Source of the DNA: Actinosynnema sp. ALI-1.44
GTDB lineage: Bacteria > Actinomycetota > Actinomycetes > Mycobacteriales > Pseudonocardiaceae
NCBI RefSeq assembly: GCF_001984155.1
Contig: NZ_MTQO01000022.1
Span: 1 to 64,000, forward strand
Length of the DNA stretch: 64,000 nt
Direction: 5' to 3'
Shown: positions 25,757-35,548 of the stretch, piece by piece
Layout: every line of letters begins with the position of its first letter
How positions within the stretch are numbered: the stretch's first letter is position 1
The notes under the pieces: generated by a model
The model's input: the letters and a program-made list of their open reading frames with translations, nothing else
The model's database searches: none
Told to the model about the DNA's origin: nothing
Program-made: the position numbers and the translations under genes

Positions 25757-28700
25757 GTGGCCTCTCGGCCCTCGATCGGCTTGCCGAAGCTGTCTCGCCG
25801 CAGCCGCATCCTGCTGACCATCGCGGCGGTGATCGTCCTACTGCTCATCGTCGGAGCCCGGCTCATCGACACCTACGTCGACTGGCTGTGGTTCGGCGAG
25901 GTCGGCTTCCGGTCGGTGTTCACCACCGAGATCCTCACCAGGATCGGGTTGTTCTTCGCGGTCGCCGTCTTCGTCGGCGGCCTGCTGGCGGTCAGCCTGA
26001 CCATCGCCTACCGGACCCGGCCGGTGTTCGTGCCCGTGTCCGGCGCGGAGGATCCGCTCGCCAGATACCGCTCGACCATCGTGCAGCGGATCCGCCTGTT
26101 CGGCATCGGGCTGCCGGTCGTCACCGGAATCATCGCGGGCTGGGCGGCGCAGGGCGACTGGCAGCGCGTGCAGCTGCTGTTCAACGCCGTCCCGTTCGGC
26201 AAGGTCGACCCCGAGTTCGGCATCGACATCGGCTTCTACGCCTTCAAACTGCCGTTCTACGAGTGGCTGATCAGCTGGTTCTACGTCGCGCTCGTCGTCG
26301 CGTTCATCGGCGCGGTGATCACGCACTACATCTTCGGCGGCATCCGCCTGGCCGGTCGCGGCGGGCAGCTCTCCGGCCCCGCGCGGGTACACCTGTCCAC
26401 CGTGGCGGGCTTGTTCGTGCTGGTCTACGCGGTCGACTACTTCTTCGACCGCTACGAGCTGCTGTACTCCGCCCGCAACGACACCTTCACCGGTGCGACG
26501 TACACCGACCTCAACGCGGTGATGCCCGCCAAGCTGATCCTGATGTCGATCGCGATCTTCTGCGCCATCGCGTTCTTCGTCGGCGCGTTCCTGCGCAACC
26601 TGCAGCTCCCCGCGATCGCGTTGGTGCTGCTCGTGCTGTCCGGCCTGCTCGTGGGTGTGGCGTGGCCCGCCGTGCTCGACCAGTTCTCGGTCAAGCCGAA
26701 CGCCAACGAGAAGGAAGCGAAGTCGATCGAACGCAACCTCGTGGCCACGAAGGAAGCGTTCGGGCTGACCGACGACAAGGTCAAGATCGAGGACTATCCG
26801 AAGGCGGCCGCCTCCGAGCCGTCGTCGGCCGAGATCCGCAACGACAAGGGCACCATTCCGAACGTCCGGCTGCTCGACCCGGGCATCCTGGCACCGACGT
26901 TCACCCAGCGAGAGGCGCGAGCCAACTTCTACGGCTTCCCCGACAAGCTGGACGTCGACCGGTACAAGGTCAACGGCAAGGTGCAGGACTACGTCGTGGC
27001 GGTCCGCGAGATCAAGACGTCCGGGCTGACCGAGCAACAGAACTCGTGGATCAACCGGCACATGGTCTACACGCACGGCAACGGCTTCGTGGCCGCGCCG
27101 GCGAACACGATCGACCGTGCGCCCACCGCGGTCGGTGCGACCGGCGCCAACGCCAGTCAGCAGGGCGGGTACCCGCTGTTCACGGTCAGCGACCTGAACG
27201 CGATCGACAAAAAAGAGAAGATGGACATCCCGGTCACCGAACCGCGGATCTACTACGGCGAACTGGCGACGACGTACGCGATCGTCGGCGGCAAGCCGGG
27301 GGAGGCGCCGGGAGAGTACGACCCTGTCGGCGAGTCCAAATACCTGTACAAGGGCAAGGGCGGCGTCCCGATCGACGGGCTGTTCAACAGGCTGGTGTTC
27401 GCGGCCTACGAGGGCGAGCGCAACATCCTGTTCAACACCGGTATCGGTGAAGGCTCGAAGATCATGTACAACCGTGACCCACGCGAGCGCGTCAAGAAGG
27501 CCGCCCCGTGGCTGACGGTCGACACGGACCCGTACCCGGCGGTCATCGATGGGCGCATCCAGTGGATCGTCGACGGCTACACGACGCTGGACAACTACCC
27601 GTACTCGCAGTCGACCTCCCTCGGCCAGGTCACGTCCGACTCCCTCGCCGGAGTACCGCGCCAGCAGGACAAGAAGATCGGCTACATCCGTAACTCGGTG
27701 AAAGCCACAGTCGACGCGTACGACGGCTCAGTGACGCTGTACGGCATCGATGACAAGGACCCGGTGCTCAAAGCATGGTCCGGCGTCTTCCCCGGCACGG
27801 TGAAGCCCGCATCCGAAGTGCCCCAGTCGCTGAAACAGCACTTCCGCTATCCGGAAGACTTGTTCAAGGTCCAGCGCGACCTCCTGGCGCGATACCACGT
27901 GACCACGGCGCAGGACTTCTTCTCCCAGCTGAGCTTCTGGGACGTGCCCTCCGACCCGACCAAGGAAGGCAGCGACAGCGGCGCCGCAGCCAAACAGCCG
28001 CCGTACTACGTGCTCGCCCAGGCGCCAGGTCAGGACAAACCCACGTTCCAGGTAACCAGCGCGCTCACCGCGCTTCGGCAACAGTTCCTGGCCGCATGGG
28101 TCTCGGTGTCCTCCGAACCTGAGGACTACGGTCAGTTCAAGGTGCTGCGACTACCGACCCAGGGCAACCCGACACCAGGTCCCAACCAGGTCCAGAACCA
28201 GATGCGGACCACGGACAAGTTCACTCAGGAAAGAACCCTGTTCCAGAACACGGGCGTCGACGTGCGGTACGGAAACCTGCTGACCCTCCCCGTCGGCGGC
28301 GGCCTGATCTACGTCGAACCGATCTACTTGCAGCAGAAAGACGTCAACGCCTTCCCGCAACTGGCGCGCGTCCTCGTGGCCTACAAGAACAGGGTCGGAT
28401 TCGCGGCGACGCTGTCCGAAGCACTCGACCAAGTGTTCGGGCCGGGCAGCGGATCCTCCACAACCCAACCGGGTCAAGGAAACGAGTCGACCCAACCGCC
28501 GACAACAACGCCGCCACCATCAAGCAACACACCAGCCCCGCCCAACAACGGAGGCGGCGCATCGCCAGAGCTCAACGCGGCGATCAACGACATCACCTCG
28601 GCACTGGCGAAACTGAGGACGGCACAACAAGGCGGCGGAGGCCTCGCCGAAATCGGCAAGGCAATCGAAGAACTCGACGCGGCGACAAAGAAGTACGAGC

Positions 28701-28783
28701 AAGCCAAAGCCGCGAACACCCAACAACCACAACCCCCGGCAAGCAACCCACCGTCATCCCCAACCCCACCAGGTGGAGGCTGA
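25757..28783 (+). CDS. UPF0182 large membrane protein
   Basis: A 1008-residue protein. Seven or so transmembrane helices fill residues 15-310 (ILLTIAAVIVLLLIVGARLI is the first). A large extracytoplasmic domain of about 550 residues follows (YGELATTYAIVGGKPGE, TSDSLAGVPRQQDKKIGYIRNSVKATVDAYDG), then a Pro/Thr-rich tail with a short coiled region (residues about 900-1008). It is the conserved actinobacterial UPF0182 family (Rv3193c), of unknown function. The start is GTG 25757, divergent from the PPA1309 gene. Confidence 0.93.
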   Translation: MASRPSIGLPKLSRRSRILLTIAAVIVLLLIVGARLIDTYVDWLWFGEVGFRSVFTTEILTRIGLFFAVAVFVGGLLAVSLTIAYRTRPVFVPVSGAEDPLARYRSTIVQRIRLFGIGLPVVTGIIAGWAAQGDWQRVQLLFNAVPFGKVDPEFGIDIGFYAFKLPFYEWLISWFYVALVVAFIGAVITHYIFGGIRLAGRGGQLSGPARVHLSTVAGLFVLVYAVDYFFDRYELLYSARNDTFTGATYTDLNAVMPAKLILMSIAIFCAIAFFVGAFLRNLQLPAIALVLLVLSGLLVGVAWPAVLDQFSVKPNANEKEAKSIERNLVATKEAFGLTDDKVKIEDYPKAAASEPSSAEIRNDKGTIPNVRLLDPGILAPTFTQREARANFYGFPDKLDVDRYKVNGKVQDYVVAVREIKTSGLTEQQNSWINRHMVYTHGNGFVAAPANTIDRAPTAVGATGANASQQGGYPLFTVSDLNAIDKKEKMDIPVTEPRIYYGELATTYAIVGGKPGEAPGEYDPVGESKYLYKGKGGVPIDGLFNRLVFAAYEGERNILFNTGIGEGSKIMYNRDPRERVKKAAPWLTVDTDPYPAVIDGRIQWIVDGYTTLDNYPYSQSTSLGQVTSDSLAGVPRQQDKKIGYIRNSVKATVDAYDGSVTLYGIDDKDPVLKAWSGVFPGTVKPASEVPQSLKQHFRYPEDLFKVQRDLLARYHVTTAQDFFSQLSFWDVPSDPTKEGSDSGAAAKQPPYYVLAQAPGQDKPTFQVTSALTALRQQFLAAWVSVSSEPEDYGQFKVLRLPTQGNPTPGPNQVQNQMRTTDKFTQERTLFQNTGVDVRYGNLLTLPVGGGLIYVEPIYLQQKDVNAFPQLARVLVAYKNRVGFAATLSEALDQVFGPGSGSSTTQPGQGNESTQPPTTTPPPSSNTPAPPNNGGGASPELNAAINDITSALAKLRTAQQGGGGLAEIGKAIEELDAATKKYEQAKAANTQQPQPPASNPPSSPTPPGGG

Positions 28784-28858
28784 CAGAGTGACGGCGGACA
28801 CCTAAGAGCCACCCGATTTGCCCAACCCGCAACCCACCAGTAAGCTAAAAGCAACCAA

Positions 28859-28932
28859 CGCGGGGTGGAGCAGTTCGGTAGCTCGCTGGGCTCATAACCC
28901 AGAGGTCGCAGGTTCAAATCCTGTCCCCGCTA
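28859..28932 (+). tRNA. Initiator tRNA-Met (CAT)
   Basis: A complete cloverleaf is visible, with anticodon CAT in the loop CTCATAA. It is the initiator: the first base pair is a C1-U72 mismatch and the anticodon stem has the three G:C pairs GGG/CCC. The CCA end is not encoded. It lies 75 bp after the UPF0182 gene. Confidence 0.95.
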
Positions 28933-28941
28933 CGCGAGTGG

Positions 28942-28993
28942 GCGAGCCATGGTCGGTGCTTTCGCACCTTCCGTGGCTCGCTTCGTTTATTTT
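28942..28993 (+). terminator. Terminator of initiator tRNA gene
   Basis: GCGAGCCA pairs with TGGCTCGC (28942-28981), and an inner GGTGC/GCACC stem lies within it. The hairpin is followed by a T-rich TTCGTTTATTTT. Confidence 0.85.
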
Positions 28994-29070
28994 GAGGGGC
29001 CGAGCCCCCCAAGCCCCCCACGGTGCGAGCTCCTTCTGATCCAGCGCTGGGCGCGACTCGCTTTTACCAG
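28994..29070 (+). repeat. RNA-gene-associated repeat, copy B
   Basis: GGGGC-CGA-GCCCC hairpin, then CCAAGCCCCCCACGGTGCG, TCCTT, GATCCAGCGCTGGGCGCG and TCGCTTTTACCAG. It is nearly identical to copy C after tmRNA and similar to copy A after 5S rRNA. It starts directly after the terminator T-run. I see no gene or clear signal in 29071-29448. Confidence 0.85.
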
Positions 29071-29448
29071 CTTTTGGTGTGTGGGTGCGCGTTTTCCCGT
29101 TTTTCCCAGAGTTGTTCTCAATAGAGGGTCCCTCGCTGCTCCACTGTGACTGGTGGCGTTCGTCCATCCGGGTTGTTTCTTCCTCTGTGCGCCCGCACCG
29201 TGAGCGGCCCAGTCGCTTCGCGGGCGGACGGTGGTGGCGGGTGTGGCATCCGTACTTCGTCAAGTCGGCGTCCCATCACGACTGGTTCGGCGTTCGCTTG
29301 GGACGCAGCCGGTTCGCGGTGTTCCGAGTGGAAACCGTTGTCGGTTAACGCATTGGTATACCGTCGATCACCGAGGGCAATTGATGTCCACTGTGGAGTC
29401 CACAACGCTGACACGTGCGGTAATCGGCCGAACGCACTGCGCTACTTG

Positions 29449-30636
29449 ATGTTGTCCGGTCGACCGTTGGCCGTCGAACACGGGCCGACCGGCGCGCCGA
29501 CCATGTTCGGCGAGTGGCTGAGCTGGCACACTGAGCACATGGAGCTCGTGCCACCCTCACCGGAGATGGAGGCCTTGTTTTCCCGGCAAGAGGCTGAGTA
29601 TGAGCGCCTGGTCCGGGCGAGCTCGTTGCCGTTGCTCGGGATGGCCGAACCCGCGCCGCAGCCGCGTTTGGTCGGCGAGGCCGAGATCGACGACGGTGTC
29701 GTGGAAAGCGTCGGACTGGCCTATGGCGACCTGATGCGGCCGAGTGGACCGCTCGTCCAGGTGCACACCGCGCGCTGGCTGCGCACCCGCACCAGCCCGC
29801 CGGATCTCCGCTACTTCTTGGAGAACCTGCTGGACAGCATGGGTGACGACGGTCCGGTCGGCGGTGATCCGGTCCCCGCGCACATCGTCGTGAACGGAAC
29901 GCCGCGACCCGCTTCGCTGCTGCGCACCAGGCGCAAGATGTGGGCCGCCCGTTGCTGGCATCAGGATTCCGACGTCATCGTCGTCGCCAGGGAGTGGGAG
30001 CCCGCCGCGACGCACCTCGTCGCCGTGCCGGACATCGAGTCGTTCCTTCGCGGGCGTAGGGAGTATCTGCGGGATCTGCGCACCAACCCGCCGACGATGC
30101 CGATCATCGACCGGCCGTTTGACGTGGCCACAGCACATCGTTCGCTCATCGAAGCGACTCTCGCGCGCAGCAGGCAGCTGGAAGCCGCGGCGCGCCAGGG
30201 ACGCCCGCCGCGGCTGCGCGCGAACGCCCGCAAGCACGGAGAACTCTGGGAAGCGGCTGTCCGGGCGCAGATGCATCTGGCCGATCAGTCCAGACAGGAC
30301 GCTAACGAGGCAGTGACCATTCTGGTGAACCAGTTGGGCCGTTTGCAGGAGAAGGCGAGCTGGTTCGCCAACAAGCGACTCCGCGACGCCGCTGTTACGG
30401 AGACTCTCTTGTACTGGACCGGGATGCGCCTCGAACTGCTCTCCAGGCCCGCGCAGGAGACCTGGCGGACCGTGTGGGCGTCCCAACGCACCTGGACTCC
30501 GGACCCGTTCGCACATCAGGAAAGAAGTTCTTCACAGCACGATGATTCGTTGCGGCGCTGGCACGCGGAGCTCATGACGGGACAGGACGAATGGCTTCGT
30601 GCCTGGTCGGAGTGGGTGCGGCGGAAGGGCTACTGA
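29449..30636 (+). CDS. Hypothetical protein
   Basis: 395 residues from ATG 29449 (ATG 29503 is also possible). No ribosome-binding site supports either start, and the frame stays open further upstream with atypical composition. The body is helical and rich in Arg and Trp, with WAARCWHQDSDVIVVAREWEPAA in the middle and a Gln/Arg-rich helical stretch (QMHLADQSRQDANEAVTI) afterwards. No transmembrane segment or catalytic motif is seen. I do not recognise the family. Confidence 0.7.
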   Translation: MLSGRPLAVEHGPTGAPTMFGEWLSWHTEHMELVPPSPEMEALFSRQEAEYERLVRASSLPLLGMAEPAPQPRLVGEAEIDDGVVESVGLAYGDLMRPSGPLVQVHTARWLRTRTSPPDLRYFLENLLDSMGDDGPVGGDPVPAHIVVNGTPRPASLLRTRRKMWAARCWHQDSDVIVVAREWEPAATHLVAVPDIESFLRGRREYLRDLRTNPPTMPIIDRPFDVATAHRSLIEATLARSRQLEAAARQGRPPRLRANARKHGELWEAAVRAQMHLADQSRQDANEAVTILVNQLGRLQEKASWFANKRLRDAAVTETLLYWTGMRLELLSRPAQETWRTVWASQRTWTPDPFAHQERSSSQHDDSLRRWHAELMTGQDEWLRAWSEWVRRKGY

Positions 30637-30676
30637 GCCAATCGGGTGTACTTGCGACATCCGGGTGACGGTGAAG

Positions 30677-30711
30677 CCATTGTGGACAGATGCCCTGCCC
30701 ATTGTGGACAG
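30677..30711 (+). repeat. Two 13-bp direct repeats upstream of the PadR gene
   Basis: CCATTGTGGACAG occurs at 30677-30689 and again at 30699-30711, exactly 22 bp apart (two helical turns) and 29 bp before the GTG of the PadR gene. It is a candidate operator. The reverse complement is one base from a DnaA box. Confidence 0.5.
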
Positions 30712-30739
30712 CGAGCGAAATTCATGGCACGGTGGTTAC

Positions 30740-31240
30740 GTGTCTGAATTGAACGCAACAGCCGCGGCTCTGCTCGGCTTGCTCCATGACGGCCCGAAGA
30801 CGGGTGGCCAGCTGGTCGCGGTGGCCCGTGAGCGCTTTGGCGCGTTCTTCAGCGTCACGCGCAGCCAGGTCTACCGCGAGCTCCCCGCGCTGGCCGACGC
30901 CGGTCTCGTCCGACTCGGCAAGCAGGGCCCCCGCTCCAGCCAGCAGTACCTGATCACGGCCGCGGGCAAGAAGGCCTTCAAGACCTGGCTTGCCTCGGAG
31001 CCCGGTCCAGACCACCTGCGCAGCCCGCTGATCCTGCGCCTCGTGCACGCCAGCAACCTGACCGCCAAGCAGCGCACCGCGCTCGTCGACTCCGCCCGGC
31101 AGGCGTACAACGCCGAGCTGGAGGAGGCACGCAACTCGGTCAAGAGCACTGACGACACCTACGCGAAGGCGATTGGCGAGTTCGCGGTGGCCCGTGCCCG
31201 TGCGGCGCTGAAACTGCTCGACGCGGTCCCGAAAGACTGA
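30740..31240 (+). CDS. PadR-family transcriptional regulator
   Basis: A 166-residue regulator. The winged helix reads AAALLGLLHDGPKTGGQLVAVA...FFSVTRSQVYRELPALADAGLVRLGKQGPRSSQQYLITAAGKKAFKTWL, and a C-terminal helical dimerisation region follows. GTG 30740 is chosen because the conserved domain begins at once after it. It lies upstream of prfB with 75 bp between and may be transcribed separately. The inducer is unknown. Confidence 0.85.
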   Translation: MSELNATAAALLGLLHDGPKTGGQLVAVARERFGAFFSVTRSQVYRELPALADAGLVRLGKQGPRSSQQYLITAAGKKAFKTWLASEPGPDHLRSPLILRLVHASNLTAKQRTALVDSARQAYNAELEEARNSVKSTDDTYAKAIGEFAVARARAALKLLDAVPKD

Positions 31241-31315
31241 ACGAAAGGAGCCGGTCGGCGCCAAATGGCCGACCGGCAACGCACCGGCACGCGGTCTGAC
31301 GTAACCTTCTTGGCC

Positions 31316-32413
31316 GTGAACCCGGACGTCGCAGCAGACCTGAACGATCTCTCCGCCACGTTGTCGAGCATCGAGGCGGTGACGGATCTCGATGCGCTGC
31401 GCGCTCAGGTGACCGAGCTGGAGCAGCAGGCCGCGCGCCCCGACCTCTGGGACGACCCGGAGAAGGGGCAGCAGGTGACCAGCCAGCTCTCCCACAAGCA
31501 GGGAGAGCTCCGCCGGGTGTCCGAGCTGCGGCAACGCCTCGACGACCTCCCGGTGCTCTACGAGCTGGCTGAGGACGAGGGCGACGACGGCAGCCTCGCC
31601 GAGGCGGACGCGGAGCGGGACAAGCTGCGCTCCGACATCTCCTCGCTCGAGGTTCGTACGCTGCTGTCCGGCGAATACGACGAGCGTGACGCCCTGATCA
31701 CCGTCCGTTCCGAAGCGGGCGGCGTCGACGCGGCGGACTTCGCCGAGATGCTGTTGCGCATGTACACGCGCTGGGCCGAGCGGCACGGCTACCCGACCGA
31801 GGTCTACGACACCTCCTACGCCGAGGAAGCCGGGATCAAGTCCGCCACCTTCAAGGTCTCCGCGCCCTTCGCGTACGGCACGCTTTCCGTCGAACAAGGC
31901 ACCCACCGGCTGGTGCGGATCTCGCCGTTCGACAACCAGGGCCGCAGGCAGACCTCCTTCGCCGGTGTCGAGGTCGTCCCGGTGGTCGAGCAGTCCGACC
32001 ACGTCGACATCGACGAGAAGGAACTGCGCATCGACGTCTACCGCTCCTCCGGCCCCGGCGGCCAGGGCGTGAACACGACCGACTCCGCGGTACGCATCAC
32101 GCACATACCGACCGGAATCGTCGTCTCGTGCCAGAACGAGCGGTCGCAGCTGCAGAACAAGGCGTCCGCGATGGCCGTCCTGCAGGCCAAGCTGCTCGAG
32201 CGCCAGCGCCAGGAGGAGCAGGCCAAGATGGACGAGCTCAAGGGCGACGGCGGCTCTAGCTGGGGAAACCAGATGCGCTCGTACGTCCTGCACCCGTACC
32301 AGATGGTCAAGGACCTGCGCACCGAGTACGAAGTGGGGAATCCCTCCGCCGTGCTCGACGGCGACATCGACGGCTTCCTCGAGGCCGGAATCCGGTGGCG
32401 ACGCACTAACTGA
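31316..32413 (+). CDS. prfB: Peptide chain release factor 2
   Basis: A 365-residue protein that releases peptides at UGA and UAA. The recognition tripeptide SPF is at 203-205 ([16 protein letters not shown]), and the catalytic GGQ is at 248-250 ([17 protein letters not shown]). The frame is continuous from GTG 31316, so there is no programmed +1 frameshift as in enterobacteria. Followed by ftsE after 59 bp, the usual actinobacterial order prfB-ftsE-ftsX-smpB. Confidence 0.97.
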   Translation: MNPDVAADLNDLSATLSSIEAVTDLDALRAQVTELEQQAARPDLWDDPEKGQQVTSQLSHKQGELRRVSELRQRLDDLPVLYELAEDEGDDGSLAEADAERDKLRSDISSLEVRTLLSGEYDERDALITVRSEAGGVDAADFAEMLLRMYTRWAERHGYPTEVYDTSYAEEAGIKSATFKVSAPFAYGTLSVEQGTHRLVRISPFDNQGRRQTSFAGVEVVPVVEQSDHVDIDEKELRIDVYRSSGPGGQGVNTTDSAVRITHIPTGIVVSCQNERSQLQNKASAMAVLQAKLLERQRQEEQAKMDELKGDGGSSWGNQMRSYVLHPYQMVKDLRTEYEVGNPSAVLDGDIDGFLEAGIRWRRTN

Positions 32414-32472
32414 GGGTGTTGGACCCCACCAAGGCAACAGGCGGATAACGGTCGTGGGTAGACTCCGCGACC

Positions 32473-33162
32473 GTGATCCGGCTTGAACATGTTTCCAAGA
32501 ACTACAAGACGTCGACGCGCCCCGCGCTGGACGACGTCTCGGTGGACATGGACAAGGGGGAGTTCGTCTTCCTGATCGGCCCGTCCGGCTCGGGGAAGTC
32601 CACCTTCCTGCGCTTGCTGCTGCGCGAAGAAGTGCCGTCCAAGGGCAAGCTCTACGTCAACAACTTCGACATCACCCGGATGTCCCGCCGCCGGATCCCC
32701 CGGCTGCGGCAGTCCATCGGGTGCGTGTTCCAGGACTTCCGACTGCTGGTCAACAAGACCGTGGCGGAGAACGTGGCGTTCGCGCTCGAGGTGATCGGCA
32801 AGCCCTCGCACACCATCAAGAAGGTCGTGCCCGAGGTGCTGGAGCTGGTCGGGCTCGACGGCAAGGCGAACCGCATGCCCAACGAGCTGTCCGGCGGTGA
32901 GCAGCAGCGTGTGGCGATCGCGCGCGCGTTCGTCAACCGGCCGCTGATGCTGCTGGCCGACGAGCCGACGGGAAACCTCGACCCCGACACCAGCCAGGAC
33001 ATCATGCTGCTGCTGGAGCGGATCAACCGCACCGGCACCACAGTGCTGATGGCCACCCACGACCACTCCATCGTGGACTCGATGCGCCGCAGAGTCGTCG
33101 AGCTCGCGTTCGGCAGGGTCATCAGGGACGACGCCCGAGGCGTCTACGGCGTAGGCCGCTAA
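32473..33162 (+). CDS. ftsE: Cell division ATP-binding protein FtsE
   Basis: A 229-residue ABC ATPase. Walker A is GPSGSGKST at 36-44, the signature is [17 protein letters not shown], Walker B is [12 protein letters not shown], and the switch His is in MATHDHSIV. With FtsX it forms a complex at the division site that activates peptidoglycan hydrolases. GTG start at 32473. ftsX follows after 40 bp. Confidence 0.96.
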   Translation: MIRLEHVSKNYKTSTRPALDDVSVDMDKGEFVFLIGPSGSGKSTFLRLLLREEVPSKGKLYVNNFDITRMSRRRIPRLRQSIGCVFQDFRLLVNKTVAENVAFALEVIGKPSHTIKKVVPEVLELVGLDGKANRMPNELSGGEQQRVAIARAFVNRPLMLLADEPTGNLDPDTSQDIMLLLERINRTGTTVLMATHDHSIVDSMRRRVVELAFGRVIRDDARGVYGVGR

Positions 33163-33202
33163 GCCTTAGTAAATCCCCCGACCTGCGAGGAAACCCGCAC
33201 CG

Positions 33203-34108
33203 ATGCGTTTCAGTTTCGTGTTGTCCGAGGTACTGACCGGGCTTCGGCGCAACGTCACGATGACCGTTGCGATGATCCTGACCACCGCCATCTCGCTCGG
33301 ACTGCTGGGGGGCGGTCTGCTGGTGGTGCGCATGATCGACCATATGCGCGACAACTTCGGCGACGAGGTCGAAGTGAACGTGTACCTGAACAAGGACATC
33401 AGCGGCACGGACAAGGGCTGCACGGCGCAGCCGTGTGCGGGCATCAAGTCCGCTCTCGAGCAGGACGCCAACGTCGAGGAAACCAGGTACGAGAACCAGG
33501 ACGAGGCCTTCGAACGGTTCAAGCGGGTCTTCTCGGGACAGCCCGAGCTGCTGGATCTGACCAGGAAGGAAGCGCTGCCCGGCACCTTCCACCTGAAGCT
33601 GAAGAACCCCGACCGGGCCAACGTGATCGTCCAGACCTACAGCAACAAACCGGGGATCAGCAGCGTCGAGGACCAGGGCATCTTCCTCGAACGGTTCTTC
33701 GGCGTGCTCAACGGCGTCCGGAACGCCACGTGGGTGGTCGCGGCCATCCAGGCCATCGCGGCGTTGCTGCTGATCTCCAACACGATCCAGGTCTCGGCGT
33801 TCACCAGGCGGACGGAAGTCGGCATCATGCGCCTCGTCGGTGCGACGCGCTGGTACACACAGCTGCCGTTCCTCTTGGAGGCGGTGGTCGCCGGCCTTGT
33901 CGGTGCGGTCCTCGCGGTCGCCGGTCTCGTCGGTATCAAGGGGATCTTCGTCGACAACGTCCTCGCCGAACCGATTTCCGCCGGCATCATCCCGAAGATC
34001 GAGATGCTGGACATCTTCTGGCCGGTCGCGCCGATCCTGGTGGCCGTGGCGATCTTGATCTCGGCCATCACCGGCTACGTCACCCTGCGGCTCTACGTGC
34101 GAACTTAA
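33203..34108 (+). CDS. ftsX: Cell division membrane protein FtsX
   Basis: A 301-residue membrane partner of FtsE with a short cytosolic N terminus ([20 protein letters not shown]), one helix, an extracytoplasmic domain (residues about 50-170, including a Cys pair GCTAQPC), and three further helices of the FtsX permease domain ([32 protein letters not shown]). Start ATG 33203. Confidence 0.95.
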   Translation: MRFSFVLSEVLTGLRRNVTMTVAMILTTAISLGLLGGGLLVVRMIDHMRDNFGDEVEVNVYLNKDISGTDKGCTAQPCAGIKSALEQDANVEETRYENQDEAFERFKRVFSGQPELLDLTRKEALPGTFHLKLKNPDRANVIVQTYSNKPGISSVEDQGIFLERFFGVLNGVRNATWVVAAIQAIAALLLISNTIQVSAFTRRTEVGIMRLVGATRWYTQLPFLLEAVVAGLVGAVLAVAGLVGIKGIFVDNVLAEPISAGIIPKIEMLDIFWPVAPILVAVAILISAITGYVTLRLYVRT

Positions 34109-34139
34109 CCGTTCGCGCGGTGTCGTAGAGTTCATAGTC

Positions 34140-34622
34140 ATGGCGAAAGAACGTGGTCAGAAGGTGATCGCGTCGAACCGGAAGGCGCGGCACGACTACG
34201 AGATCCTCGACACCTACGAGTGCGGGATCGTGTTGGTCGGGACCGAGGTCAAGAGCCTGCGGATCGGCCGCGCCTCGCTGGTCGACGCGTTCGCCACGGT
34301 CGACGACGGCGAGGTGTGGCTGCGTGGACTGCACATCGCCGAGTACGAGATGGGCACGTGGACCAACCACGAGCCCCGGCGGCGGCGCAAGCTGCTGTTG
34401 CACAAGGGCGAGATCCTCAAGCTGATCGGCAAGACCAAGGAGAGCGGCCTGAGCCTGGTGCCGTTGTCGATGTACTTCAAGGACGGCAAGGTCAAGGTCG
34501 AGCTGGCGCTGGCCAGGGGTAAGCGTGCCTACGACAAGCGGCAGGCGCTGGCCAAGCGAACGGCCGAGCGCGAGATGGTCAAAGCCGTCGGCCGCGCCCG
34601 CAAGCGCGGCGGTGGCTGGTGA
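34140..34622 (+). CDS. smpB: SsrA-binding protein SmpB
   Basis: A 160-residue protein that binds tmRNA and brings it to stalled ribosomes. Conserved blocks are [29 protein letters not shown], the [19 protein letters not shown] strand pair, and the basic C-terminal tail ([16 protein letters not shown]...RARKRGGGW). Its RNA partner is encoded at 38967. The stop overlaps the start of the next gene (GTGA). Confidence 0.97.
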   Translation: MAKERGQKVIASNRKARHDYEILDTYECGIVLVGTEVKSLRIGRASLVDAFATVDDGEVWLRGLHIAEYEMGTWTNHEPRRRRKLLLHKGEILKLIGKTKESGLSLVPLSMYFKDGKVKVELALARGKRAYDKRQALAKRTAEREMVKAVGRARKRGGGW

Positions 34623-35548
34623 GGGATTCCGAGCTCCGGTCGTTCGTGACCGGGCTCGGCCTGCCCGGCATCGTCGACATCCACGTCCACTTCATGCCGC
34701 AGTCCGTCCTGGACAAGGTGTGGGCGTACTTCGACAACGCCCGCGAGAACTACGGCCTCGAATGGCCGGTCCAGTACCGGTTCGACGAGGACGAACGGGT
34801 CCGGCTGCTGCGGTCGTTCGGCGTCACCCGGTTCGCGCCGCTGGCGTACCCGCACAAGCCGGGCATGGCGGAGTGGCTGAACGAGTGGACCCGCGACTTC
34901 ACCGCCCGCACCGAGGGGGCCGTGCTCGCCGCGACGTTCTTCCCCGAGCCCGAGGTCGACGCGTACCTGGCCAAGGCGCTGGACGCGGGGGCGCGGTGCG
35001 TGAAGGCCCACGTCCAGATCGGCGGCTACGACCCGAGGACGTCCGAACTGGACGGCGCGTGGGGGATGCTCGCCGAGGCGGGCGTGCCCGTGGTTGTGCA
35101 CTGTGGACACGGCCCGCTCCGCGGCGCGTTCACCGGTCTGGACATCTTCGGCGAGGTGCTGGCACGCCACCCGGAGCTCACCCTCGTCCTCGCGCACGCC
35201 GGGATGCCGGATTTCGACGCGGCGTTCGACCTGGTCAGCCGCTACCGGAACGTGTACGTCGACACCACCATGGTCGGGGTCGACTTCGGGGCGCCCGTGC
35301 CGGACGACTTCCCTGCCCTGCTGGCCCGTCACCCGGACCGGGTCGTGCTCGGCACCGACTACCCGAACATCCCGTACGAGTACGCACACCAGATCGAAGT
35401 GATCGCCGGTTGGGCTGCCCGGGACGAGCGGCTCGGCCCCGAGTTCCTCAGGGCCGTGCTGCACGACACCCCAGCGCGGTTGCTAGGCCGCGCCTCGAGG
35501 CCCCCGAGTCACGACCTAGGCATTGCGGACGAGGCTGACCGAAGGTAG
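34619..35548 (+). CDS. Amidohydrolase-family (amidohydro_2) protein
   Basis: A 309-residue TIM-barrel hydrolase. The metal-binding HxH occurs near the N terminus ([11 protein letters not shown]). His residues follow in [20 protein letters not shown] and [10 protein letters not shown], and the last strand carries the metal Asp ([14 protein letters not shown]). Such enzymes act on ring amides or decarboxylate aromatic acids, and the substrate is unknown. The start overlaps the smpB stop by four bases, suggesting coupling. The last 33 bp overlap the convergent acyltransferase gene. Confidence 0.88.
   Translation: MRDSELRSFVTGLGLPGIVDIHVHFMPQSVLDKVWAYFDNARENYGLEWPVQYRFDEDERVRLLRSFGVTRFAPLAYPHKPGMAEWLNEWTRDFTARTEGAVLAATFFPEPEVDAYLAKALDAGARCVKAHVQIGGYDPRTSELDGAWGMLAEAGVPVVVHCGHGPLRGAFTGLDIFGEVLARHPELTLVLAHAGMPDFDAAFDLVSRYRNVYVDTTMVGVDFGAPVPDDFPALLARHPDRVVLGTDYPNIPYEYAHQIEVIAGWAARDERLGPEFLRAVLHDTPARLLGRASRPPSHDLGIADEADRR

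Noticed and set aside
25267-27450. 727-codon plus-strand frame overlapping the PPA1309 and UPF0182 genes
   Set aside because: Extremely arginine-rich and spans two genes. It is a third-frame shadow.
31316-32413. Possible programmed +1 frameshift in prfB
   Set aside because: The frame is continuous from the GTG start through GGQ, and no internal TGA with an SD-like stimulator is present.
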